A DNA stretch of 34,916 nt from Alterinioella nitratireducens (GTDB lineage Bacteria > Pseudomonadota > Alphaproteobacteria > Rhodobacterales > Rhodobacteraceae): contig NZ_JABJVX010000020.1 of the NCBI RefSeq assembly GCF_013155465.1, positions 1-34,916 on the forward strand, in the 5' to 3' direction. The position numbers were made by a program, and so were the translations under genes. This document shows, in pieces, positions 16,248 to 23,327 of this stretch (position 1 is its first letter; each line of letters opens with the position of its first letter). Below the pieces are notes generated by a model that did no database searches, was not told where the DNA came from, and saw only the letters and a list, made by a program, of their open reading frames with translations.

Positions 16248-17400
16248 CCCGCCCCTCCCGATGCGCGGCCAGCCTTTCGGCCACCCAGGCGTGGAACAGA
16301 TGCGTCGGCCCGTCCATCGCGGGCGAAAACCGCCCGCCGTCGAAGCCGGGGGCCGCGCGGCCCTTCTGCATGCCTTCCACGACGACCACATCCTCTATGA
16401 ACACGCCCTTCCAGAGGGCGGCGTTCTTGTGGCGCATCGCCTCGGGCGTGTCGGGCTGCGCGTAGTAGAGATGTACATGTTCCCGCGTGCGGTCATGCGC
16501 CACGGGTTCCAGCACGATGGCATAGCAATGGTCGCGCTGCGCGCCGAGCAGCAGGTTGGGATAGACCGCGACATATTCCGCGCCCTCGTCCCAGAACGAA
16601 CTGAGCCCCTCGAAATCGGGAAACACTTCCTCCTCCTCGCCCTTCAGCTGGCGGTAGACATAGGTGCCTTGCCCCGAGAACTTGCCCGGCTCCTCGATGT
16701 GATAGTGATCCTCCAGCCGGGAATAGCTGTTCAGGCCCGGATGCACCCAGGGCAGGTGGTAGCTTTCGCAGTAATTCTCCACCGCCAGTTTCCAGTTGGT
16801 CTCGACCTCCAGCATGAAGCTGCTTTCCGGCCCGCCATGAAAGATCGGTTTTTCCACCTCTTTCCAGCGGGTTAGCAACGTCTCGTGCACCTCCTCGAAG
16901 GGCGGTGCATCGCCCGAGAGGTTGATGAAGACGACGTCACGCCAGATATGGCTGCGCACCTCGACCAGGCCCAATGTGGCGCGGTCCATTGCCGGGTGGC
17001 TGTTCTGCCCCGGCCCGCCGACATGCGGCGTCGAGACCAGCCGCCCGTCCTTGGCATAGCACCAGCTGTGATAGGGGCAGCGGATCGCGCCCTCGATCTT
17101 GCGCGGCTCGGAGACAAGGATCATGCCGCGGTGGCGGCAGATGTTCTGAAACACCCGCAACTGGCCGTCGCCGTCGCGCAGCAGAAGCAGCGGCTGGCCC
17201 AGGAATTCAAGGGGTTTGCAATCGCCGGGCTCGGGCACCTCCGCGCCGACCGACAGCGCGGCCCAGGTCGCCTCAAGCACCGCCGCGTTTTCCTCGGCGA
17301 TGGTGGCGGGGTCGGTGTAATGCGCGTTCGGCAACCCGCGCGCCAGCTCGATCGGGGCCGAGACGGCGGAAAGGTAATCGGTCTGCTGATCCTTCGGCAT
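16237..17400 (-). CDS. Rieske non-heme iron oxygenase, alpha-subunit type
   Basis: 387 residues. The Rieske 2Fe-2S ligands are Cys88 and His90 (CRHRG) and Cys108 and His111 (CPYHSW). The catalytic domain carries ENYCESYHLPWVH, where His215 and His220 bind the mononuclear iron with a downstream Asp, probably in FIEDVVVVEG. Such enzymes hydroxylate or demethylate small molecules using electrons from a reductase, which is absent here. Glycine betaine, choline, carnitine and stachydrine oxygenases belong to this broad group, and the BCCT transporter 3.6 kb away fits such a substrate. GGGGAGGA precedes ATG 17400. Three tandem palindromes lie 93-150 bp upstream. Confidence 0.9.
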   Translation of the reverse strand: MPKDQQTDYLSAVSAPIELARGLPNAHYTDPATIAEENAAVLEATWAALSVGAEVPEPGDCKPLEFLGQPLLLLRDGDGQLRVFQNICRHRGMILVSEPRKIEGAIRCPYHSWCYAKDGRLVSTPHVGGPGQNSHPAMDRATLGLVEVRSHIWRDVVFINLSGDAPPFEEVHETLLTRWKEVEKPIFHGGPESSFMLEVETNWKLAVENYCESYHLPWVHPGLNSYSRLEDHYHIEEPGKFSGQGTYVYRQLKGEEEEVFPDFEGLSSFWDEGAEYVAVYPNLLLGAQRDHCYAIVLEPVAHDRTREHVHLYYAQPDTPEAMRHKNAALWKGVFIEDVVVVEGMQKGRAAPGFDGGRFSPAMDGPTHLFHAWVAERLAAHREGRDAD

Positions 17401-17492
17401 GGCATCCTCCCCTCATGCGTGGATTGGGGGTGAGTCTAGCCATCGCCCGGGGGCCGGGCGCGCCTGTTCACGACTCTGACGGGGCGGAAATT

Positions 17493-17550
17493 GACACATG
17501 TGTCGAGAAATCTCCTGACAGATCTGTCGGATAGTCCTGACAGGTCTGTC
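17493..17550. promoter_or_regulatory. Three tandem GACA-N4-TGTC palindromes (candidate operators)
   Basis: GACACATGTGTC (17493-17504) and GACAGATCTGTC (17517-17528) are perfect palindromes; GACAGGTCTGTC (17539-17550) is perfect except at the central bases. Centres are 24 and 22 bp apart, about two helical turns, so dimers would bind one DNA face. They sit upstream of the Rieske gene and just past the sigma-factor stop. A related site is at 23218 upstream of usp-BCCT. Confidence 0.65.
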
Positions 17551-17564
17551 CGCTTTTCGCCCGT

Positions 17565-18119
17565 TCAGTCGATCAGGAAGGTCACCGGCGCGTCCGGGGC
17601 AAGGTCGAGCCGTTTGCGCAACGCGGCGCGGGCGCGCGACAGGCGCGAGGTGACGGTGCCTTCACTCACGCGCAGCCGCCGTGCCATCTCGGCATAGCTG
17701 AGCCCCTCGACCGCGCGCAGGCGCAGAAGCTCGGCCTGGTCGGGGCTGAGGTCGTCGAGGGCGGCCAGCGTCTCGGCGCAGGCCAGGCGCGCAGGCGCTT
17801 CGGGCGCACTGGCGGGTTGGAGCGCCGCGCCCGCGTCGCTGTCCGACGAGACCGGCATCAACCAGGCCTCGGCGGCCAGCCGCGCGCCCCGGTCGCGGAT
17901 GCGGTTGCGCAGGGCGGAAAAGGCGTAATGGCGCAATTCGTCGATCGGGTCCTGGCCGGGATCGGCCATGCGGCCCCAGAGGCGCAGGACGATATCCTGC
18001 ACGAGGTCGTCGGCGGCCTCGCGGTCGCGGGTCAGGTAGCGCGCGACGCGGCGCAGGTCGGGCAAGAGGGCCTCGAGCTGGCGGGCCGCCTGGGGCGGGA
18101 TGGGGCGCGTATGGGTCAT
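17565..18119 (-). CDS. ECF-type RNA polymerase sigma factor
   Basis: 184 residues, normal for an extracytoplasmic-function sigma factor. Region 2 runs from about residue 17 (LLPDLRRVARYLTRDREAADDLVQDIVLRLW), and region 4 from about 115 (LAALDDLSPDQAELLRLRAVEGLSYAEMARRLRVSEGTVTSRLSRARAAL). An Ala/Pro-rich linker joins them. It directs RNA polymerase to a small set of promoters, usually held back by an anti-sigma factor. No anti-sigma gene adjoins it here. The divergent neighbour is a membrane-anchored or exported EF-hand protein, a possible target or sensor. The last codons lie 15 bp from the operator array of the Rieske gene. Confidence 0.92.
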   Translation of the reverse strand: MTHTRPIPPQAARQLEALLPDLRRVARYLTRDREAADDLVQDIVLRLWGRMADPGQDPIDELRHYAFSALRNRIRDRGARLAAEAWLMPVSSDSDAGAALQPASAPEAPARLACAETLAALDDLSPDQAELLRLRAVEGLSYAEMARRLRVSEGTVTSRLSRARAALRKRLDLAPDAPVTFLID

Positions 18120-18489
18120 GTTGGATCAAAGCCTTGAAAGTGCCGTGGGGCGCGGCGCCTTTGCAGGATGGGGCGCGGGGACGACTTGGCAATCTCCGTG
18201 CGCGGGGATGCACGGGAATGCGCGGGAATGGGCCGGGGTTTCTCCGCGATCGGCGAAGCCTTGCGCGTGGGGCGGGCCTGCGGCGGGCCATGGCGAAACC
18301 CCGCCGGCTGTGGCCCCCGCAAACCGGCGCATCGCCGCGCATGGGCGGGGCGCGGGCAGGCCCCCCGGAAGAAACCGCGCCGCCCCCGGTCCTGTTCTTG
18401 TGGATGCCGGGCGATCTCACTGACGGAGCACATCTGTTCCGGTCGCGCGGACATTCGACACTGCAAACTGGATGCGAAGGAGCAATCCC
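18120..18489. other. Sigma-factor/EF-hand divergent spacer
   Basis: About 370 bp without a gene I can support. Several frames are open by GC bias, but none shows family motifs or a ribosome site. GGGAATG is repeated (about 18210-18235). The EF-hand Shine-Dalgarno AAGGAG is at 18477-18482. Both promoters must be here; I could not identify an ECF-type -35/-10 pair with confidence. Confidence 0.45.
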
Positions 18490-18762
18490 ATGGAATTTAC
18501 CACTCTCACCCGGACGGCGGGCCAGGTTCTGGCCGGATGCGCGCTTGGCGGGGCCCTGGTGGTGACCGCGGCGCTGGCGGCGGAACACGCAATGCTGGAC
18601 ACCGATGGTGACGGGATGGTCAGCTACGAGGAGCTCGTGGCCATGGCCCCCGAGATTACCGAGGACGAGTTCGCGGCGCTGGATACCGATGGCAGCGGCG
18701 GGCTGGACGAAGAGGAGCTGGCCGTCGCCCGAGAGGCCGGCCTGCTGCCGAGCGAGGGCTGA
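18490..18762 (+). CDS. Exported or membrane-anchored EF-hand calcium-binding protein
   Basis: 90 residues from ATG 18490, with AAGGAG seven bases upstream; the ATG at 18472 would place the ribosome site inside the gene. A hydrophobic segment at residues about 9-31 is a signal peptide or anchor. Two canonical 12-residue EF-hand loops follow: DTDGDGMVSYEE (37-48) and DTDGSGGLDEEE (65-76), each with acidic residues at positions 1, 3 and 12. This is a paired, calmodulin-like motif able to bind two calcium ions in the periplasm. It is divergent from the ECF sigma gene. A strong terminator lies 110 bp past its stop. Confidence 0.85.
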   Translation: MEFTTLTRTAGQVLAGCALGGALVVTAALAAEHAMLDTDGDGMVSYEELVAMAPEITEDEFAALDTDGSGGLDEEELAVAREAGLLPSEG

Positions 18763-18871
18763 CCCGACGCCCATTGTTGCAGCACGTGACCAACCCTGAA
18801 CGCTGATCCCGCCCCACCGGCCAGACGGGGCGCGCATGGCCGGGAGGGATGGGGACAGCCGGTCACGCGGG

Positions 18872-18900
18872 AAGGGGCATCCGTCGGGGTGCCCCTTTTT
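18872..18900 (+). terminator. Rho-independent terminator of the EF-hand gene
   Basis: AAGGGGCA (18872-18879) pairs with TGCCCCTT (18890-18897) around a 10-nt loop, and the T-run continues to 18900. This is a classical intrinsic terminator for rightward transcription. Confidence 0.85.
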
Positions 18901-18909
18901 CGCGGGCGG

Positions 18910-18929
18910 GCGCTCGGTCGATCGAGCGC
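18910..18929. repeat. 20-bp GC palindrome, copy 2
   Basis: GCGCTCGGTCGATCGAGCGC, identical to 4455-4474 except for one central base, which turns one pair into a G-T wobble. It starts 9 bp past the ilvN stop. Confidence 0.6.
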
Positions 18930-18937
18930 GCCCCGCG

Positions 18938-19516
18938 TTACGAGAGCGTCGGCTGCTGCGCCCCGCGCGCCATAGCGGCCACCCCGGTGCGGGCCATGCG
19001 GACCTCGCCCAGGGGGCGCATCAGGTCGGTGAAGGCGTCGATCTTCTCGGGCGTGCCGGTCATCTCGAAAATGAAGCTTTCCAGCGTCGAATCGACCACG
19101 TTGGCGCGGAAGATCTCGGCGATGCGCAGCGCCTCGACGCGGGCCTCGCCCTTGCCCGAGACCTTGATCAGCGCCAGTTCGCGGCTGACATGCGGCCCCT
19201 CGACGGTCAGGTCCGAGACGCCATGCACCGGCACCATCCGCCCAAGCTGCATCTTGATCTGGTGGATCACGGCGGGCGTGCCCGAGGTGACGATGGTGAT
19301 GCGGCTGCGGTGGCCCTCGTGATCGACCTCGGCCACGGTCAGGCTGTCGATATTGTAGCCCCGGCCCGAGAAGAGGCCGATGACACGGGCCAGCACGCCT
19401 GCCTCGTTGGTGACGAGAATGGCGAGCGTGTGGGTCTCGATCTCTTCCGACAGGTGACTGCGCAGGTCATAGGCGGAATGGCTGGTGGCGCCTTGTTCGA
19501 TATTGAGGGGGGACAT
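18938..19516 (-). CDS. ilvN: Acetolactate synthase small (regulatory) subunit
   Basis: 192 residues, slightly longer than the 160-190 usual for IlvN/IlvH. It binds valine and activates the catalytic subunit IlvB in branched-chain amino-acid synthesis. The N-terminal ACT domain is clear: HTLAILVTNEAGVLARVIGLFSGRGYNIDSLTV, followed by RITIVTSG and the second domain beginning VSRELALIKVSGKGEARVEALRIAEIFRANVVD. AAAGGA lies upstream of ATG 19516. The gene directly follows the GT87 gene (20-bp gap) and is 5.6 kb downstream of ilvB on the same strand, an unusual separation for two subunits of one enzyme. Confidence 0.95.
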   Translation of the reverse strand: MSPLNIEQGATSHSAYDLRSHLSEEIETHTLAILVTNEAGVLARVIGLFSGRGYNIDSLTVAEVDHEGHRSRITIVTSGTPAVIHQIKMQLGRMVPVHGVSDLTVEGPHVSRELALIKVSGKGEARVEALRIAEIFRANVVDSTLESFIFEMTGTPEKIDAFTDLMRPLGEVRMARTGVAAMARGAQQPTLS

Positions 19517-19536
19517 GGGGGCAGGGTCCTTTCGTG

Positions 19537-20787
19537 TCAGCCTTGCGGCGAATTGGAATGAAGGGGAACGCTACGCAGGGCGCGCAGGGTGAGGGCGCGC
19601 AGCGTGACGGCCAAAGTGAGCAGAAGGATGGGCGCGAAGACCATGCGCAGGGAAACCTCCACGCCGCTGAGGAACTGCACCAGGATCGCGGGGCCAAGCC
19701 CGAGCCACATCGCGGCCAGCAGCAGGAGGCCCGGCAGGTGGGTCAGGCTGAGCACGCGGGCGCGGATCAGGAAGAGGGCTGCCGGGGCCAGCAGGGCGGA
19801 TTCGTAATACCACAGGTAGGGCTGCGACAGCAGGATCGCGATCAGAAGCGTCGCGGCGCGCAGATCGGCGCAGATGCGCGGGCTGGCCCAGGCCAGCGCC
19901 ACGGCCAGCGCGGCAAGGGCGGTCACGCTCCATTGCAGGGCGAGGGCGAGGGGCTCGGACAGGCCAAGCCCCGCCAGCGCGGCATAGACGCTGATCATGC
20001 GCGCGTTTTCCGCCGCCGTGCCGCGCACGATGTCGAAATGGACCTGCATCATCTCGACCATCAGCGGCCAGTATCCGGGGCCGGTAACCAGCGTGGCGGC
20101 AAGGGCCAGCACAAGCGCGGTCAGGGTGGCCGAGGCGATGCAGCGCCAATGCCCGCCCGCGATCAGGGCGACCGGGATCAGAAGGCCCAGTTGCGGCTTG
20201 AGCGTCAGCAGGCCGATGAAGACCCCCGCCAGCACCGGGCGGCCCGAGGCAAGGCAGGCCAGCGCCGCCATCAGCCCCGCCGTCCAGAGCACCGCCGTCT
20301 GCCCCATCAGGAAGGAGGGCAGGTAGGCGGGCGCCAGCGCCAGCGCCAGCCAGAGCGGCAATATGCCTTGCGCCAGGGGCCGCGCGGCGGCCAGCATGGC
20401 GGCGGCGGAAAGCGCGGTGAAGACGGCCAGCGCCAGGGCGAAATGCAGGCCCCCGAGCGGCATCAGCGCCACCATGAAGGCGGGCGGGTAGGCCCAGGGC
20501 ATCCAGCCCTCGCCGCTGGTGCCGTGCATGGCCGCCAGGCGCGCGGTGTCGAAGGCCTCCAGCGGCGCATCGAGAAGCGCCAGGCGCGCGGCGGCCCAGA
20601 AGATGCGGAAGTCGAGCGAGATCGAGGTGGCGCCATTGGCGGCCAGTTCCAGCCAGCCGAAGGCGACCCACCCGACGATGATCACCGCGACCAGCGCCGG
20701 GACCAGCGTGCCCGCCTGCCAGCCGCGCCGCGTGGTCATCGGGGCCAGGGCGGGCGCGGGCAGGTGGGGCGGGAGAGGGGTGGTCAT
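19537..20787 (-). CDS. GT87 (DUF2029) family membrane glycosyltransferase
   Basis: 416 residues from ATG 20787, with about ten hydrophobic segments. The family's first loop is visible after the first membrane helix: SLDFRIFWAAARLAL, with an acidic Asp-Phe pair as in polyprenol-phosphate-mannose mannosyltransferases, then WMPWAYPPAFMVALMPLG. The GT87 family attaches mannose or arabinose to lipids or polysaccharides in the cell envelope; the acceptor here is unknown. An intrinsic-like hairpin lies upstream (20868-20904). It is 20 bp ahead of ilvN, so ilvN is probably expressed from this gene's promoter. There are no other polysaccharide genes nearby. Confidence 0.85.
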   Translation of the reverse strand: MTTPLPPHLPAPALAPMTTRRGWQAGTLVPALVAVIIVGWVAFGWLELAANGATSISLDFRIFWAAARLALLDAPLEAFDTARLAAMHGTSGEGWMPWAYPPAFMVALMPLGGLHFALALAVFTALSAAAMLAAARPLAQGILPLWLALALAPAYLPSFLMGQTAVLWTAGLMAALACLASGRPVLAGVFIGLLTLKPQLGLLIPVALIAGGHWRCIASATLTALVLALAATLVTGPGYWPLMVEMMQVHFDIVRGTAAENARMISVYAALAGLGLSEPLALALQWSVTALAALAVALAWASPRICADLRAATLLIAILLSQPYLWYYESALLAPAALFLIRARVLSLTHLPGLLLLAAMWLGLGPAILVQFLSGVEVSLRMVFAPILLLTLAVTLRALTLRALRSVPLHSNSPQG

Positions 20788-20867
20788 GTGTCCGAAGCCT
20801 TGCAGTCGCCTTGGCCGCGCGTCCTGTCGGGACCGGGGGTGTCGGCATCCTGTCTCAAGTCGCACAA

Positions 20868-20904
20868 GCCCCCGCCGCGATCAAGTGCCGGATCGGGCGG
20901 GGGC
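20868..20904 (-). terminator. Stem-loop after the BCCT gene
   Basis: Perfect 9-bp stem (GCCCCCGCC at 20868-20876, GGCGGGGGC at 20896-20904) with a 19-nt loop, followed on the minus strand by TTGTG. It is 113 bp past the BCCT stop and upstream of the GT87 gene, so it probably separates the two units. Confidence 0.5.
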
Positions 20905-20919
20905 CTGGGGTCTGTCTGA

Positions 20920-20967
20920 GCATGTCGCGCAAAAGTGGGAACCGGTTTTGCGCTTCTCGGACATGCG
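20920..20967 (+). repeat. 48-nt palindromic repeat, copy B
   Basis: Same element as 15977-16024 in the opposite orientation. The inner arms here are GCGCAAAA / TTTTGCGC, against GCTCAA / TTGAGC in copy A. It lies 50 bp past the BCCT stop, again after the end of a gene. Confidence 0.75.
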
Positions 20968-21016
20968 GCAATTATGGTTTTCTTGGGGGCAGGCGCGGCC
21001 CGCCCCCGGTTGGCTG

Positions 21017-22657
21017 TCAGCGCTTCTCGCTCATCAATCCGCGCAGGATGCACCAGCACATGATCAGAAGCACGATGGTGAAGGGCAGGCCGGTCGAGAT
21101 CACCATGGATTGCAGCGAGGCAAGACCACCCGCCGAGAGCAGCAGCACGATGGCCACGGCGCCCTCGAAGATGCACCAGAACACACGCTGCGGCACCGGC
21201 GCGTCGACCTTGCCGCCCGCCGTGATCGTGTCGATCACCAGCGACCCGGAGTCCGACGAGGTCACGAAGAACACGATCACCAGGATAATCCCGATGAACG
21301 AGGTGATCGAGGCCAGCGGCAGTTCTTCCAGCATCAGGAACAGCTGCAACGGCAGATCGGCGTCCTGGGCGGCGGTATAGCCATCCTGCACGACCTGCTG
21401 GATCGCCACGCCGCCAAAGACCGACATCCACAGCACGCTGACCAGCGACGGGATCAGCAGCACGCAGATCACGAATTCGCGCACCGTGCGGCCCCGGCTG
21501 ACGCGGGCGATGAACATGCCGACGAAGGGGGACCAGGAGATCCACCAGGCCCAGTAGAACGAGGTCCAGCCCTGGCTGAAATTCACGTCCTCGCGCCCGA
21601 CCGGATTGGACAGCGCGGTCAGGTTCTGGATATAGGACATGAGGTAATCGGCAAAGCCGGTCATGATGGCGACGGTCGGACCCGCGATCAGGGTGAAGGC
21701 GAGCAGCAGGAAGGCCAGCCCCATGTTGATCTCGGACAGGATCTTGACGCCGCCGTCGAGGCCGCGCACGACCGAGATCAGCGCGACCGCGGTGATGACG
21801 CTGATCAGGATCACCTCGGTCGTGTTGCCGATGGGAATGCCGAAGAGGTGGTTGAGACCGGCATTGGCCTGGGTCGCGCCGAAGCCGAGCGAGGTGGCGA
21901 GGCCGAAGAGGGTGGCAAAGACCGCCAGCGTGTCGATGACATGGCCCCACCAGCCCCAGACCCGGTCGCCCAGGATCGGGTAGAAGGCAGAGCGGATCGT
22001 CAGCGGCAGGCCCTTGTTGAAGGAGAACAGCGCCAGCGCCAGGGCCACCACGGCGTAGATCGCCCAGGGGTGCAGGCCCCAGTGGAAGATCGTCGCGGCC
22101 ATCCCGAGGCGGATTGCGGCCTCCTGGTCGCCGGCGGCGGCGCCGAGCGGCGCCCAGTCGGTGCGCACGCCATCCTCGCCCACGGACACGCCGCCCAGGG
22201 AGGTGGAGAAATGGCTCATCGGTTCGGAGACGCCATAGAACATCAGGCCGATGCCCATACCGGCGGCAAACAGCATCGCGAACCAGCCGATATAGGAGTA
22301 ATCCGGCGTCGCCTCGGCCCCGCCGAGCCGGACCGAACCCCAGGGGGTGACGACCAGGAACAGGCAGAACAGCACGAAGATATTGGCCGCGCCGAGGAAG
22401 AACCAGTCAAAGCCCTGCGTCACCTGGGCAAAGAGCCAGGAGAACACGTCGCCCGCCTGTTCCGGCAGGGCCAGCGTGTAGAAGACGAAGGCGACGATGG
22501 TGATGCCCGAGATCATGAAGACCGGGTTGTGGATGTCGAATCCGATCGGGCCGAGCGTCCCTTCCACGTTGTCCTGGCCGATGGTGTAATCGGTTTCGAT
22601 TATCTCCGTCGCGCCTTCCGGGGCGGGTATGCCCTGGTTGTCGGGGTCATCTGTCAT
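21017..22657 (-). CDS. BCCT family betaine/carnitine/choline transporter
   Basis: 546 residues with about 12 membrane segments, the normal size. The first family motif is at residues 133-146 (GMGIGLMFYGVSEP) and the second around 365-395 (FYWAWWISWSPFVGMFIARVSRGRTVREF), which contains the aromatic box that holds the quaternary ammonium group. It imports glycine betaine, choline, carnitine or a related compound with sodium or protons. Whether it serves osmoprotection or catabolism cannot be told from sequence, but the Rieske oxygenase with a related upstream palindrome favours catabolism. AAAGGA lies nine bases before ATG 22657. It follows the usp gene by 71 bp, with a stem-loop between. Confidence 0.95.
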   Translation of the reverse strand: MTDDPDNQGIPAPEGATEIIETDYTIGQDNVEGTLGPIGFDIHNPVFMISGITIVAFVFYTLALPEQAGDVFSWLFAQVTQGFDWFFLGAANIFVLFCLFLVVTPWGSVRLGGAEATPDYSYIGWFAMLFAAGMGIGLMFYGVSEPMSHFSTSLGGVSVGEDGVRTDWAPLGAAAGDQEAAIRLGMAATIFHWGLHPWAIYAVVALALALFSFNKGLPLTIRSAFYPILGDRVWGWWGHVIDTLAVFATLFGLATSLGFGATQANAGLNHLFGIPIGNTTEVILISVITAVALISVVRGLDGGVKILSEINMGLAFLLLAFTLIAGPTVAIMTGFADYLMSYIQNLTALSNPVGREDVNFSQGWTSFYWAWWISWSPFVGMFIARVSRGRTVREFVICVLLIPSLVSVLWMSVFGGVAIQQVVQDGYTAAQDADLPLQLFLMLEELPLASITSFIGIILVIVFFVTSSDSGSLVIDTITAGGKVDAPVPQRVFWCIFEGAVAIVLLLSAGGLASLQSMVISTGLPFTIVLLIMCWCILRGLMSEKR

Positions 22658-22682
22658 GTTTCTTGTCCTTTATCCTGTTGGC

Positions 22683-22704
22683 GGTGCAGTGACGTGTCTG
22701 CACC
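22683..22704 (-). other. Stem-loop between usp and the BCCT gene
   Basis: GGTGCAG / CTGCACC, a perfect 7-bp stem with an 8-nt loop, 25 bp past the usp stop and ahead of the BCCT ribosome site. There is no U-run; it may tune the ratio of the two products. Confidence 0.4.
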
Positions 22705-22728
22705 TTCGCGCGTCCCGTTTCGTTTCCT

Positions 22729-23151
22729 TCAGCGCGTATCGTCGCGCACGATCATCACCGAGCAATGCGCATGGGCGGCCAGCTTGCCGCCATGCGAGCC
22801 GAACTCGTACCAATGCGGGATATGCGAGCCCATGACGACCAGGTCGGCCCCGATCTCGTCCATGGCCTCGCAAAGCTGGTGGTCCATGTCGACGCTGGGA
22901 TCGTGCGAAATGACGGTATGGGCATGGGTCGAGGCGATGCTGCGCGCCTCGGCCTCGGCGGCCGCGAAGCGGTTCAGCTTCTCGCGAAACTCCTCGGGGC
23001 TGTGCGCGATCTTGCTCGGCGCGGTGCCGGTCACGCTGACGTAATGCACCTCGGCCCCGTAGTGACCGGCGAGGTCGGCCCCGACCTGCAAGGCGCGTTC
23101 CAGCGCCTCAACATGGCCGAGATCGACCGGTATCATGATCTTTCTGAACAC
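22729..23151 (-). CDS. Universal stress protein, UspA family
   Basis: 140 residues, normal single-domain length. Starts at GTG 23151 with GAGG upstream; an ATG five codons later is possible. Visible features: the first strand KIMIPVDLGHVEALERALQVGADLA, the ADLVVMGSHIP strand-turn, and the C-terminal GSHGGKLAAHAHCSVMIV, which resembles the ATP-binding loop of the ATP-binding Usp group. Usp proteins are often encoded with transporters; TeaD with the TeaABC ectoine transporter is a known case. Here it is 71 bp upstream of the BCCT gene, so it may regulate that transporter. Confidence 0.88.
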   Translation of the reverse strand: MFRKIMIPVDLGHVEALERALQVGADLAGHYGAEVHYVSVTGTAPSKIAHSPEEFREKLNRFAAAEAEARSIASTHAHTVISHDPSVDMDHQLCEAMDEIGADLVVMGSHIPHWYEFGSHGGKLAAHAHCSVMIVRDDTR

Positions 23152-23217
23152 ATCGCCCTCGCTCTATTGTCTCGTTTCACTTGACAATGCCGGACCACGC
23201 GGCGGGCCGTATGTCCC

Positions 23218-23229
23218 GACAGACCTGTT
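23218..23229. promoter_or_regulatory. GACA-N4-TGTT site upstream of usp-BCCT
   Basis: GACAGACCTGTT, 67 bp ahead of the usp start. Read on the minus strand it includes ACAGGTCTGTC, an exact 11-nt match to 17540-17550 in the Rieske operator array. One arm base deviates from the palindrome. A separate inverted repeat, ATTGTC (23166-23171) and GACAAT (23183-23188), lies closer to the gene. Confidence 0.5.
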
Positions 23230-23327
23230 GAATGCCGGAAACGACATCCAGGAGGCTGGGGAAAGCCTAACTTGGGTGTGCCTTGAACGCAAACGGGTGG
23301 TGCGGAAGGGGCGATCGGGCGAGGTTT

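Noticed and set aside
17491-17506. FNR/DNR-type box at the first Rieske operator
   Set aside because: It begins TTGAC, but the right half is TGTCGA rather than a TTGA(T/C)-N4-(A/G)TCAA arrangement; the GACA/TGTC geometry repeated twice more explains it better.
18116-18466. Possible gene in the sigma/EF-hand spacer
   Set aside because: Several overlapping frames are open on both strands, none with a ribosome site or domain; Pro/Arg-rich composition suggests chance openness.
19534-23044. Long + strand frames opposite the GT87, BCCT and usp genes
   Set aside because: Gln/Arg/His/Gly-rich mirror translations with no recognisable domain; the minus-strand genes are certain.
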